Shown one piece after another: positions 22,371 through 33,477 of a stretch of DNA of 64,000 bases. Positions within the stretch are counted from its first letter, which is position 1. Each line of letters starts with the position of its first letter. Source of the DNA: Stromatinia cepivora (Eukaryota > Ascomycota > Leotiomycetes > Helotiales > Sclerotiniaceae); assembly GCA_014898415.1 (NCBI GenBank), contig RCTD01000012.1, positions 1,364,001-1,428,000 on the forward strand. Reading direction: 5' to 3'. A program made the translations under genes and the position numbers. A model generated the notes under the pieces. That model saw only the letters and a list, made by a program, of their open reading frames with translations, searched no databases and was not told the DNA's origin.

Positions 22371-23727
22371 ATGGCGGATTATTATGCGAAATACCTTTCT
22401 GGAGAACTTACTCCTTTCGCAGTGTGTGAATTACTACTCTACTTCATCCACAGAGATGTCGCCTCTTCATCTCACCACCCTATTTTGCTTTACCTGGACC
22501 GATGCTTCGATTTTCCTTGTAGCAACCAAAAAAAAAGCCCAGCTCGCTATGCTGCCGGCAACCCTCTAGGATTAGTCTATGCCCCCCCCACTACTATCAA
22601 AGATGCATCCGATATAGCTGGCTATCGAACAACTTCCGGTCGAGCTGCAAATGACTAGCTCTTCCCTATATCAAAAACAACCACCTGGCCAATCCAGAAA
22701 CTAGAAGACTGCAGGAGCAAATGTCCTTGGTAAAAACTAACGTGTACAAATATGGTTCCGACGCCACAGGCCTTAATCATAACCAGGGAACGACTCGAAA
22801 TCTATATAACAATAGCCATTACACAGGTTGCTTTTCATTCGGCGCAGCCTACGCTGTAGTAGCAGGTCTGATACCTTTCATCTATGGTGCTGAAGGAGAA
22901 GTAGTTCGTATCCTCTCCGCATTCTACGGGATTATGGAATGAAACCAACATTTAGACTATTGGAAGATACTGGAAGCACTGTCAAGGCGACTGGCCCTTT
23001 GGCAGCTACCATGTTAGGTCTCGAAGCAATATATCGAGTTCCTGCACAGCCGGATCCGTCAGATGTACCAGGTCAATTCTTCACGCCCCCAAGTATAGTT
23101 TCCATTGTAACTTTGCAGACGAACGATAGGCATTTACAGGCCATTGTTCGCACCCGCAGATGATTCCGCTATTGCCATTTACCAAAAACATCTTCTGCCT
23201 CTATCTAACTTTCTGGCCTCAGCCCCGCAAACCAAGCAGCTCTTGGAGTTAGTGCGCAAACAACTGCTCAAGACTACCTTCTCGCTTAAGAAATACGTGA
23301 TATACTCATGCAACATCCTGCTTCTTTGTATAGAAAGTACCCTGGAATACCTATCGTGACCCCAACATGTTCCATCCCATACCAGGATAAAAGATCAAAT
23401 CAAAAAAGAATCTCGAATACGGTTCTACCAACGGCAATCTCACTTTTCATAGTGTTGAAAATATTTAGATTGCCAATTCGTATGGAAATCCTGCAATCAG
23501 TGTTCCTGTTGCATATGTTGACCCTGTTAAAACAGCTAGCGGGGAGAAAATTCCAATCGGCCTTATGGCAATGGGAGAATGGGTATCTGAAGATCAATTG
23601 CTGGGATGGGGTAGAGAGGTCGAGATTTATTTGAATGAAGCTTATGAAGGTGGAAATGAGATCGAGCGATGAAGAATGGGTTGATGTCTTTGAGCTTGCA
23701 AAGCGCCAGATGGGCGAGAGATTGTAA
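22371..23727 (+). pseudogene. decayed amidase-signature enzyme
   Basis: Pieces of one amidase are spread over three frames: ATG 22371 followed by SGELTPFAVCELLL, then PPTTIKDASDIAGYRTTSGR (the catalytic Lys region), LGKTNVYKYGSD (22728 on), NHNQGTTRNLYNNSHYTG, SAFYGI...LKPTF, QPDPSDVPGQFFTPP and, near the 3' end, NPAISVPVAYVDPV and LAKRQMGERL before TAA 23725-23727. Stops and shifts occur at about 22655, 22700, 22938, 23100-23350 and 23670. The Gly-Gly-Ser-Ser-Gly-Gly loop of the family reads GCFSFGAA, and the GADGGGS loop reads GAEGEVV, so even a joined protein would lack the active-site loop. Clearly non-functional. Confidence 0.8.
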
Positions 23728-24863
23728 TCTTGGGAATTCAGTATTAAATTTTGAGTGGGAGTGGTTTGAGGTTATAGTTTTATGATGAATGATGAAGGAG
23801 TGAGATGAAAACCAGCGAGTTGTGGCTTTTTACCCTTCCTTATTGAAATTTTATCTATTTAGTTTTCTTATTTTGAAAGCAATGATGCATCGCCGCCATA
23901 CATTGATCATGAATGAGTTGCACTGCACACTAAAATAAAATCCTAAGTATTTATAGCATCTAGACAAACTCGGAAGACCACCTGATTGTCATATTGAATT
24001 GAAACATGGAAAAGCATTCGAGCTGAAACTATCATTTGGTTGTTAAATCTGAATTGGTATGTTAAAGAGAGTTATGAGGTCTAGACATAGAAGACTTTGC
24101 TGTGCATTTTATTTCGTATGCACCTAGAATCTTTATGAGATCAAGAATGAATTTCGGAGCTATAGGGTAGACGTTTTATCATGGAAAAAGCCGTAATTTC
24201 CTGTGGAATTTTATAGATCATTACAATCAATAAGGCTGACGGTATCATTTTATCAATCGAATTTAATCTTAATGAGTTACCGATATATATCATTTAGAAC
24301 GTTATCTATTTAATCTATATAAGGTTTCTCTAATCTAGAAGATTAAGAGATAAATCAATTAATTCTATTCTACTATTCCCAGCTCAAAGTGTTCTTTCTA
24401 TAATCATATCTATCCTCCGCACCAGGGATTAATGCTGAGATAATGAGCCAGATCAGAGATTTCTATCCTCTTAGACCACTACACCTAATATTTTTATTAT
24501 TCTCAATATAACCTCACAATTAAAGCCGATAAGATTCCACTGCTTTTATGAGGGCTCTAACCTTGACACTTCGTGATACTTTTCCATTAACCTTAGTCAA
24601 CTATCATATCTAGATGACAAGGACCCCTATCTAATCTGCAGATAAGCATGTATCAACCCCACTAAATCTAGATCCAAAAGCTAATTTTTCTTTATCGGAT
24701 CAGCATGCCTACTTATTAGTAATGACATCTTAATTTAAAAAAAAGCGTCGAGGACTCTAAAAGTAGTTGCTATATAACTCACAAAGTCCAAGAAATCTCA
24801 TATCCAGTCCATCTCTTTGCTCTCGATCTCTCATCCTATAGTTTCTTATATGAATTATTCAAT
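23728..24863. other. intergenic, AT-rich, no gene seen
   Basis: About 1.1 kb with no supported gene; moderately AT-rich, ending in the promoter of the NUP gene. Confidence 0.55.
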
Positions 24864-26223
24864 ATGCATCTTCCCATTCTCATCACAGCGGTGTGTCTGA
24901 GTTCTCTCACCGCAGCTTCACGAACTCCAGATGCCTCTTCCCAACCTCATGCAAGATCTACAAATGGCTCACACTCCGAGCTCATCACCCCAAAAGTCTT
25001 CATCGTAGATATGGTAAGTAAGCGAACCATCTTTTGAGCCTCAGTCCGTTGACATCAAAACGTAGTTTTCAGATGAAGGAGAAGCATGGTATGGAATTCC
25101 AGAATTCGATGTTTTGGCTCGAAACATCACCGTTCCTGGGATTTCTCCGCTTTTTCCCCAGGTGCATTGTACAGCGGACGGAGAAATTTGCCAAGTCATA
25201 ACTGGCGAGGGAGGTAAGAAGCTTGCTTCTTTTCGACTAAAAATGTTTTGCTTTAGCCTAGCTGACTAGTTCAGAAATCAACGCTGCTGTTACAATTAAC
25301 TCAATAGCATATTCACCACTATTCAATTTGAGCCAAACTTACTTCCTGATCGCGGGTATTGCAGGCGTCTCTCCCAAGGTTGCCACTATTGGTGTAAGTA
25401 TCAGAGGCATGCCCCTGCAGACCTTGTACTGACACTCTTCAAGTCTGTAACCTTCGCTCGATACGCTGTGTCTGTAGCCTTACAGTATGAAATGGATGCC
25501 CGAGAGATGCCCTCTAACTGGACCACTGGTTATTGGCCTCAAGGAGCGACTTCACCAACAGATAACATAGTTGAAATCTATGGCACTGAAGTATTTGAAG
25601 TCAACGAAGCACTGCGACAAATTGCCTGTCGTTCGCCCCGCACAGCCACCCTTAATGATACCGCCGATGCGATGAGCTATCGAGCTCTTTACGGCGCCAC
25701 TGAAGCATTTGCTCTCGGTGGTCAACCACCTTCAGTTGTGGCATGTGATACTGCAACTTCAGATGTCTACTTTACCGGAGAACTACTCGCCGATGCTTTC
25801 GAGAATACCACTTCCACTTGGACTAACGGTAGTGGTATTTACTGCACCACTCAACAAGAAGATAATGCCACACTTGAAGCTCTTCTTCGAGCCGCCACTA
25901 ACAATCTTGTGGATTTTTCCCGCATCATCATCATGCGTACCGCATCGGACTTCGATCGTCCTCATGCTGGCCAGAGCATATTAGACAACCTTTTCTTGCA
26001 AAACCAGGGATATGACCCCTCTATCAAAAACATTTATTTAGCTGGTATCAAGGTGGTTGAGGGCATTTTGAGCGGATGGAATAGTACATTTGCTACTGGC
26101 GTTGAGGCTACTAATTATGTGGGAAACATATTAGGTACGCTAGGAGGGCAACCGGACTTCGGACCCGGCCCAGTCAATCAAAAGAGGGGATTGAAGAAAA
26201 GAGGAGGAATGAAGCGCCACTGA
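24864..26223 (+). CDS. secreted purine nucleoside permease (NUP family)
   Basis: Exons 24864-25013, 25066-25213, 25275-25393 and 25444-26223 close in phase to 398 residues. A signal peptide is plausible (LPILITAVCLSSLTAAS). The mature part begins ITPKVFIVDMFSDEGEAWY, as in fungal NUP-family proteins, and continues with SLFP-like and NAAVTINSIAYSPLFNLS, GVSPKVATIGSVTFARYAV, and MRTASDFDRPHAGQS. NUP proteins resemble purine nucleoside phosphorylase folds and were described in Candida as nucleoside transporters; in filamentous fungi many are secreted. Several N-x-S/T sites (e.g. NTTSTW, NATLEA) fit secretion. The C-terminus is basic (KRGLKKRGGMKR), reminiscent of a Lys-Arg processing tail. Confidence 0.85.
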
Positions 26224-27947
26224 GCGCCTTGTATGAATGGGCCATGAAAAGGAGGTATACTAGTAAATTGTGGAGGTGGTAGGAGTTAATATACTTTGAC
26301 TACTAGACTCATATTTCCTCGGTAATATTATGAATGCGCATGCGCAAATTCCCACTTCAAAACTTGTACTCTAGATCGAGTCATCATCCATCTCAAATCT
26401 CAGAAAAGACAGGAGGAAAAATGTCCAGACACGTGACTGCCCCGATGACCAGACAAGCATTGCACCAGGCTCTTTCACAGACGCATCTAGTATCTTTTTC
26501 ATCTCATCATTCCAGGCAAATATGCAGTGGAAGTCGATATATATTAGACTCATCTTTACCTTAGCACAAACTCCATACATTCTTCCCTCCACCCGTTCAT
26601 CTAGCATGCATATAAAACGCCACACATCTAAGAGCCTCCACATGTTTGCAGGATAACTCTTGACACAACTTCGACTGCGATTTGTATGAGCTGAGGCACT
26701 TGTGCGACTATGCAGCTAATATATCCCATTGCAGCATGAAAACTGGATCTCGTGATACATCGGTACATCATTAATCAGGCTAATTCCAAGATCTAATTGT
26801 GTATTCAGCACAGAAATTTTTGGTTCTTACTTTCAATAACCCCACAACAAGACACTGCACTACCCAAGAAACGCTGATAACGCCCCGACATATTTTGAGA
26901 TCGACAGAATCATTCTTCACACCTAATATATCAATGGAGAAAATTTACCAAACCTCCCGCCCGCTCCATTGCATAATCTCGATCGCATGCTGTATTCATG
27001 CTTACGCAATGCACGACTGATGAGAAACTGTGCGCAGTGATACTTTGTAATCGCTCGTTCGTTCGAGCCGTTCGAGGATTCGAGTCGTACGCTTACTTTG
27101 CCTTGCTTTGCCGTGCTTGCTATGCCGCAACTGAAATTCATCAAGTTTGATGTACACGGTACGTTGTGCCATTCGCGGTTGAAGGAGTTTTGGGGGTCAA
27201 TTGACTCCCTATTCATTCGGGGTTGGAAGTTGGAAAAATGGGAACACCACCTTCCGAATATCGATGTATTTGCCTTTGCCTAGTATACTAATTGAATTGA
27301 GTATGCATCTCACCTCGTAACTCGAATCCTTGTAGTATGGAGCGTGATAGGCGTGCATATCTCTTAGTAAGCCAACTTTCAAACCGACCGGTGGATTTGT
27401 GAATAAGCGAGAAGGATTCAGGTACGACTTCGTACCTGCATTAGGGAATGGGAGCTTTCGGGGGCGAAGAAGTCGTGGCGGTTGAGAGACGCGTGGGAGC
27501 AGGGAATATATTCCGGGCTGTGGTCCGGAAAATGTGCCGAGGATACAAGATAAAAGTGGTTTTGACATGTGTAATGGAAATATATTTGGGTCTGGGTGTC
27601 CGTTAGTCTGAAGCAGCAGACTCGATGTGAAAAGGTTTGAATATTCAAAAAATCTTCAGTATCTGAAAAGCTATGGATGTTCAAGTACAACACAGTATTT
27701 AATAAAGTCTGAGTGTTTAACATAATTTCAATCTTTTAAATAAATTCAACGGCCGAAGCCCCTATCATTGTGGGATTTCAATCGGACTGTCTGAAATCCC
27801 GATTTAAATATCTTGTGATATTTGACCTTTCCTTGAGAAAAGTGCTTCCAGCATAACAATGATGCTATCTATGATCTACGATGACGATATGCGTTTGTAC
27901 AGAATATATGGTACATGTATAAAGAAAATGAAAGTAGTGTACAAATG
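26224..27947. other. intergenic, no gene seen
   Basis: About 1.7 kb. Several short frames on both strands overlap each other and show no family features or splice-consistent extensions. Nothing is called. Confidence 0.5.
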
Positions 27948-29206
27948 CTATCGTAACTCGATCATCACAGAAGTCGAATCTGTGCAAAACCTTGAAAACC
28001 CCAAAATAGCATCTAGCCATGGTTTTGGTACTTCTCTAGGTCCAAATTCTGCTACAAGTCGAGAAGGCTCATCCACCACTGCTTGAGCGATGTCGGTAGC
28101 ATTCCTCACGATTTCTTGGTTGGTCGCGCAGCTAGTCTGAAAAAATGATCCATGCATTAATTCGGAAAAGGCCTCAATTGTCTCGGGAATTCCGAAACGG
28201 AAGAGAAGTGTAACGACGGGGAAACTAGCGAAGAGGGTTATGACGAGGCGTGCAGAACATTTGCGAGGCAAGGTGGATATGATTTGTGCTAGGATTAGAA
28301 GCGCACATAGACATGATAGCGTGGCGAGAGCTAGGGAGGGAATGACGTGTGTGTATAAGGTAGATAGCCCAAAGGTAGACATGAGAGTCAAGGTGCAGGC
28401 GTGACCTTCATTGCACTATTTAGTGTGTTAGTGACGAGGATTGTTGATATGAGAAACGGCGGTATGCCGAAGACAATGTACAACTCACAAGAAATATCAC
28501 AGCAACCCATAAAAAAGCTTTGAAAATACTGTATATCGAGAGACTAGGGATCTCGGGAGTTTGTTGTTGTGAAACCAGGAGGATAATAGTGAGGAAGCAA
28601 ACTACCCAGCAGCATGTTCCTTCAAGATTTAGAAAGAGTTGACGTGGGGACTGGACTTCTGCATCCGCAGTTTGGGACAGACTAAGGCGCCAATAGATAG
28701 CAGTTTGACAGATGAGAAAAATGAGACCAAGACCAATAGTGACAGGGCTTGGTGATGAGGGAAGAAACAGAACACTAGTTGAAATGGCGACAAGGATGTA
28801 GAAAATCATGTGGTAGCTGTAGTTCTCCGGATACTCTGATTTCTCGGGTTTGGAATTGCTAGGTAGAACATGATTATCGACATAGTTATTTCGAGAGACA
28901 AAGTAGAGTGCTGGAGTAAGAAATGGCTGCGGGAAGTATTAGGCTCTAAGTAACAACTCGAAAAAGTAATGTAGGACAAACCAGTATCCAATTAACCTCT
29001 ACAATTGATGCACAGACACTGGATGTAACAATAAAGAATGCAAGACTTGTTGATTCTTCCTCAATATCATCTCCTCGGACATGAGGTGTTTTCTTCCGGG
29101 AAATAAACGAATAGACTTTGATACCAGCCCAGAGCATGCACCAGCAGAGCCATTCGGAGAAGAGATTCAGAACTTGCGGAGTATCGAAAGCAGATGAATA
29201 AGACAT
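27948..29206 (-). CDS. orphan polytopic membrane protein
   Basis: Exons 29206-28997, 28926-28489 and 28415-27948 give 371 residues; introns have GTTAAT with branch CCTAAT and GTGAGT with branch CACTAAC. About eight to nine hydrophobic segments are visible, e.g. LFSEWLCWCMLWAGIKVY, MIFYILVAISTSVLFLP, VTIGLGLIFLICQTAIYW, CCWVVCFLTIILLVS, IFKAFLWVAVIFLVSC, SLALATLSCLCALLILAQII and LVITLFASFPVVTLLFRF. A Cys-rich pair of helices occurs near residue 225. No transporter signature is recognised; some resemblance in layout to fungal orphan 7-8TM proteins. Function unknown. Confidence 0.7.
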
Positions 29207-29640
29207 TCTAGAAGATAAAGAGAAGGATTAATTGGGGTAAGAGTATAAGGATTGTGGAGAAATCGATAAACAAGGGTATGAAGCAACGTAATCAAAACAG
29301 ATAATATCTATGCAAAAAACGGCCAGTACTGTGAGAAAAGCGATTGAACTACCAGAGTACAACTCTAATTTCCAGGGAGGCATGGTGTTTTATGAGGAAG
29401 TGCCAAGAATAGTGACAGCCTATCCGCAGACCCTCGTTATGGGAGTCGAAGGATCTACGCGCTTGCGGGCTTGGGGGATAATATGTTTCTATAATTGGAG
29501 GTAAGCTTGCTACATAATCAGTGTTTTTATGTGAAAAACAAAAGTGGAGGAGATAACATATATGATCAAGACTTCTAACTTTGAGGCTATATCAATCCTA
29601 CAGCGCTCTTTCGAACGTTGAGATTACTTGGCCATGACAA

Positions 29641-29666
29641 ACGAACGAACGAACGAACGAACGAAC
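29641..29666. repeat. ACGA tetranucleotide repeat, about 6.5 copies
   Basis: Perfect tandem copies of ACGA in intergenic DNA. Confidence 0.9.
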
Positions 29667-30029
29667 ATCATGTTTCCAACGGTTGGAGTATCCTAGGGTT
29701 CAAGAATACGACCAAAAGCAATGCAGTCCGTATGGAATAATGATACGACAAGAAACAAAATATACGTGGTATTTATGCGGACCTTGTTGGTATCATGTTG
29801 GTGGTTTTACTCCGTATTGTTATATTTCATGGGAGATAATCTTACTTTTGACCTTATTGGAAGAAAAGTGTTGGAGGCTTGGCAAATGAGACATCACGTG
29901 AAGATATTTTAAGACTCAATAAAGGCTCAGATAGTATAGGATAAGGCTTAGGCCAGGCTATGTTCCGGGCTTCATCTCCACTAAATATCTTGCGACCGTA
30001 TATTTTTAGACCATCAATTGTCTGTCATC

Positions 30030-30157
30030 TTGAACTTGTTGAAGTCACATTGCACAGTTGAACTTGTTGAAGTCACATTGCACAGTTGAACAAGTTGAAC
30101 AAGTTGAACAAGTTGAACAAGTTGAACAAGTTGAACAAGTTGAACAAGTTGAACAAG
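30030..30157. repeat. compound tandem repeat: two 28-bp units then eight 9-bp units
   Basis: Two identical 28-bp copies (30030-30057, 30058-30085), each beginning TTGAACTTG, run directly into eight copies of TTGAACAAG (30086-30157). The 9-mer resembles the first nine bases of the 28-mer with two changes, so it probably grew from it by slippage. Confidence 0.9.
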
Positions 30158-31278
30158 TTAGGTTCTACTGTTTTTATATCTTTGTCCCTTGCCAACATGT
30201 TTGTTTAGCACAGTAACATCAACAACTCATTCAAGCCCCAATTCTAGACCGAATTCTTTTAGCTGTTACAATGAGAATCAACATCTTGCATCGTTGGTTC
30301 CCTTTCGATCCTTGTTTGAGAAGTCTGTCACTTGCATTGGAAACCAATGCTGTTGCGAAACCCATTCATCATAGTATGAATTATGGTAATTAGTTCATCT
30401 CCATCTTCGATTTCTTCCTACAAGACTTCGACCCCACAACCCCCCCTTACAAATTTTTTCATCCTTCTCTTTTTTTGGCTTCTAGTTAAAATCTTCTGAT
30501 ATCCTTATCTCACACATGGTAAATGAGTAGGAGACGAAGGAAGTGGCGTGATCCCACGATGTTTCAGGGTGTGAAGTGGTACTGGAATTATTATCGAATC
30601 TTCCATGCACTCGAGCAATGAATGTTGTACTTTCGATTGCATGATTTGTGTTTTGCATTATAATCCATTCTATGCGGATTCAAAATCGAATACCAACAAA
30701 TCATCGTGTACTCGTACAATGTGCAGTCCATTGTTAGCAGTGTCAAAAAGAAAATAGTGAAATATACTTTGGTGTTGCTACACAAGCTGAGGTATGCGGT
30801 GGGCCCCCTGCAGTCATGTCATCATTTAGCTGCGCCTTACCTCAAAGAGATTCTTCCTTTAATTGGTACTTCTGATTGACACGAAAGTCTTACATACAGC
30901 AATTGTTGTAGATTTCAATGTTACCTCGTCAAGGGATTAAACCTGTGTTTGAGGGCTAGAAATAATCTCAACATGATCAAGTTAAGGTATCCTAAACCTG
31001 ACATGGAGGCTTATGTATCTCCCAGCTTCATGGGAGAGCTGAGTGCCAATCGCTAGAACATGCAGGAAAGGTCTATCAGTCTCAATTATTACACATATAG
31101 GACGGACTGAATCCTTCGTGATGCCTTGTTGTGCGAAATTACTTTCAGTCATCTTCATCTTGTGGATCCTTCTCTCTAATCTTTAGATCAGTTGTGGTCA
31201 TCTGCCTGTCGCCACAGGTCCTTCCTAATACCTCACGCTCTAGAGTACCGATGAATATACATCTCTAAGCACTCAGGT

Positions 31279-33477
31279 ATGGCGAGTTCATTACAGCTTT
31301 CGGGGCGACGACGATGCTCTAGCTTAGTATCTTCTTGGAATGGACACTTGACGGGCTCGGTGTACACGATACTGGTTATCTTGCTATGTTGGGTGCAGCC
31401 ATCATGGCAACAAAAGGATGCTTTGAACGACTTTTGCAGGAGATGGGGTCATCAGACAACAGTTATTGATCGACAGTTGTTTATTGATGGTGGCATGGTT
31501 GATTGGAATCCATTATCACAGAACCCTTCGAACTACTCTAGTATGTTGTCACAACAAGAAGAATAGAGGCTCGTTGGATATTCTACTGACGGCACGACAG
31601 ACTCCTGGCTTTTATATAACGATCTCGACACAAGTCCTGCGGCGGTAGGAATGCCTCAGTTACAGGCAAATCTTTCGAAAAATGCCTCGATACCGGATGT
31701 AAGTGGAGGCGTGCTTTGGGGCGATGAGGTCAATAAACGATTTTATCTATTCGGCGGCGATTATTTCGGTACTTCACCAAGTTCACCTAATCTGTACTCA
31801 TATGACATACTATATAATCAGTGGGAGAATTTCGGACCACCTAACAACGGTGTTACAAGCGTTTCGTATGGCATGGGAGTGGGTATTTCCGATCTTGGGC
31901 AGGGCTATATGCTTGGTGGATGGCAGAGCAATGCTTCGATTCCCGGATGGAGTGGGCCTCCTATCGCAACGAGCGGTATGATCAAGTATGATTATCAAAT
32001 GGGAACATGGACAAACAATACAGGACCAGACCAAATCGGAAGAGCTGAGGGCGTTATGCTTTATCTTCCGGCGAGTCGCACTGGTGTTCTTGTCTATTTC
32101 GGCGGTATCCAGACACCATATAATAACGAGACTGTAGTAGCATCACCGATGAATCAAATCCATGTCTATGACATTCAAAGTTCTCAATGGTATACACAAA
32201 ACGCGACTGGAGATATCCCTGAAGATAGGAGGAGATTTTGTGCAGGTGCTACCTGGACACCTGACCAGTCATCTTACAACATGTAAGGATTATGCCGCCA
32301 TATCATTCATGAAATTTTCTGACACTTTTAGTTATCTCTATGGCGGTGCAGGCTTTGGAGCCAACGCTTCAGGATTCGACGATGTCTATATACTCAGCCT
32401 TCCATCATTTACATGGATTAAGTGGTGGGCAAATACGCCGAATGATGCGAGACCACACAATATGTTGAGTTGCAATGTTGTCGATGGAGCTCAGATGCTT
32501 ATTGTGGGTGGATCGTTCCCGCTTGACCAGTCTAAATGCGATAGTCCGAGTTCCTGGGGAACGCATAATCTCGACCTCAACGAGCCAGTTGCAGGGCTTC
32601 CGTGGAACACATATCAACCGAATCTTACATCATACGCCGTACCTTCAGCCATAATATCTGTCGTGGGTGGATCGTACGTGTTCAAAGCCATTGAGTTGAA
32701 ATATAATGCTGACAATTAAATAGTTCTACAGGTGGTGCGACGATGCAGTCGCCTTCTGCTGGTTTCCAAAACAACGATTTGAATGTATATTTCCGACAAA
32801 AAGCATCCGCGGTAAATCGCACGCCTACTAGGGCTATTACGACCCCAACCGGACCACCAACACCCAAGCCCCCTGGAACTAAGTTAGCTCCGGCCGCTAT
32901 CGTTGGAATTGTTGTGGGAGTCGTCGTAGGAATTGTTGCCCTTTTAGCTGCATGCTTTTGCATCATTCGCATCCGTAAAAGTCGTGCTCACGTACCTGAG
33001 GTTTCTGTGCCAATTGTGCCTCCATATAATGCCGGAAATGCATCCAAGATGTGTCCACAACGGCCTGATCGCAGTTACGATCCCCAGAATCCTCATATTG
33101 CGCAGCAACGAAGTACATCGGCATACCAAGTACTGCCTTCACATGCGCCTGACGCAGTCGAGTTGGCCGGGACCACTTCCCGTTTAGGAAACAATTCAAA
33201 CATCAATGCCGATGGTAATCTGGTATATAGTCCGAACGACGAGGGTGTACCACCGTACACTAGTAATTGGCACCACCCAAATGCACCTCCTCAGAACCAG
33301 AAACATTTCAGCCCAACATCACCACATTCTCAGCAAAACCAATTTTCACCAGTGCCAACAGAATTAGATGGCGAAAGCACCATATTTTCTGCATCTCCCA
33401 CCCCAACATACTCGACATTAGGAAGAATGACCTCGAAAAAGATAACCCCAATACACGAGACGTATTATTCGACTTAA
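31279..33477 (+). CDS. kelch-repeat single-pass membrane protein
   Basis: Exons 31279-31540, 31601-32282, 32332-32673 and 32724-33477 give 679 residues. An N-terminal hydrophobic stretch (YTILVILLCWVQPSW) is a signal or anchor. Kelch-type blades follow: LFGGDYFG, GYMLGGWQSN, VYFGGIQT, YLYGGAGFG and LIVGGSFP are the Gly-Gly strands with the downstream Tyr/Trp residues. A Pro/Thr linker leads to a transmembrane helix at about residues 483-510 (AIVGIVVGVVVGIVALLAAC) followed by basic RIRKSR, and a disordered Pro/Asn/Ser-rich tail of about 165 residues. The layout (outer kelch beta-propeller, one helix, inner tail) is common among filamentous-fungal cell-surface proteins; partners are unknown. 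Splice sites have CTGAC branches. Confidence 0.85.

Larger units (their letters stand above)
29207..31278. other. intergenic with tandem repeats
   Basis: About 2.1 kb without a supported gene. It holds the GAAC array and the 28-bp/9-bp repeat tract described separately, and the upstream region of the kelch gene. Confidence 0.55.

Noticed and set aside
30030..30157. CRISPR-like array
   Set aside because: The units are directly adjacent with no spacers, and the genome is eukaryotic; it is a simple tandem repeat.
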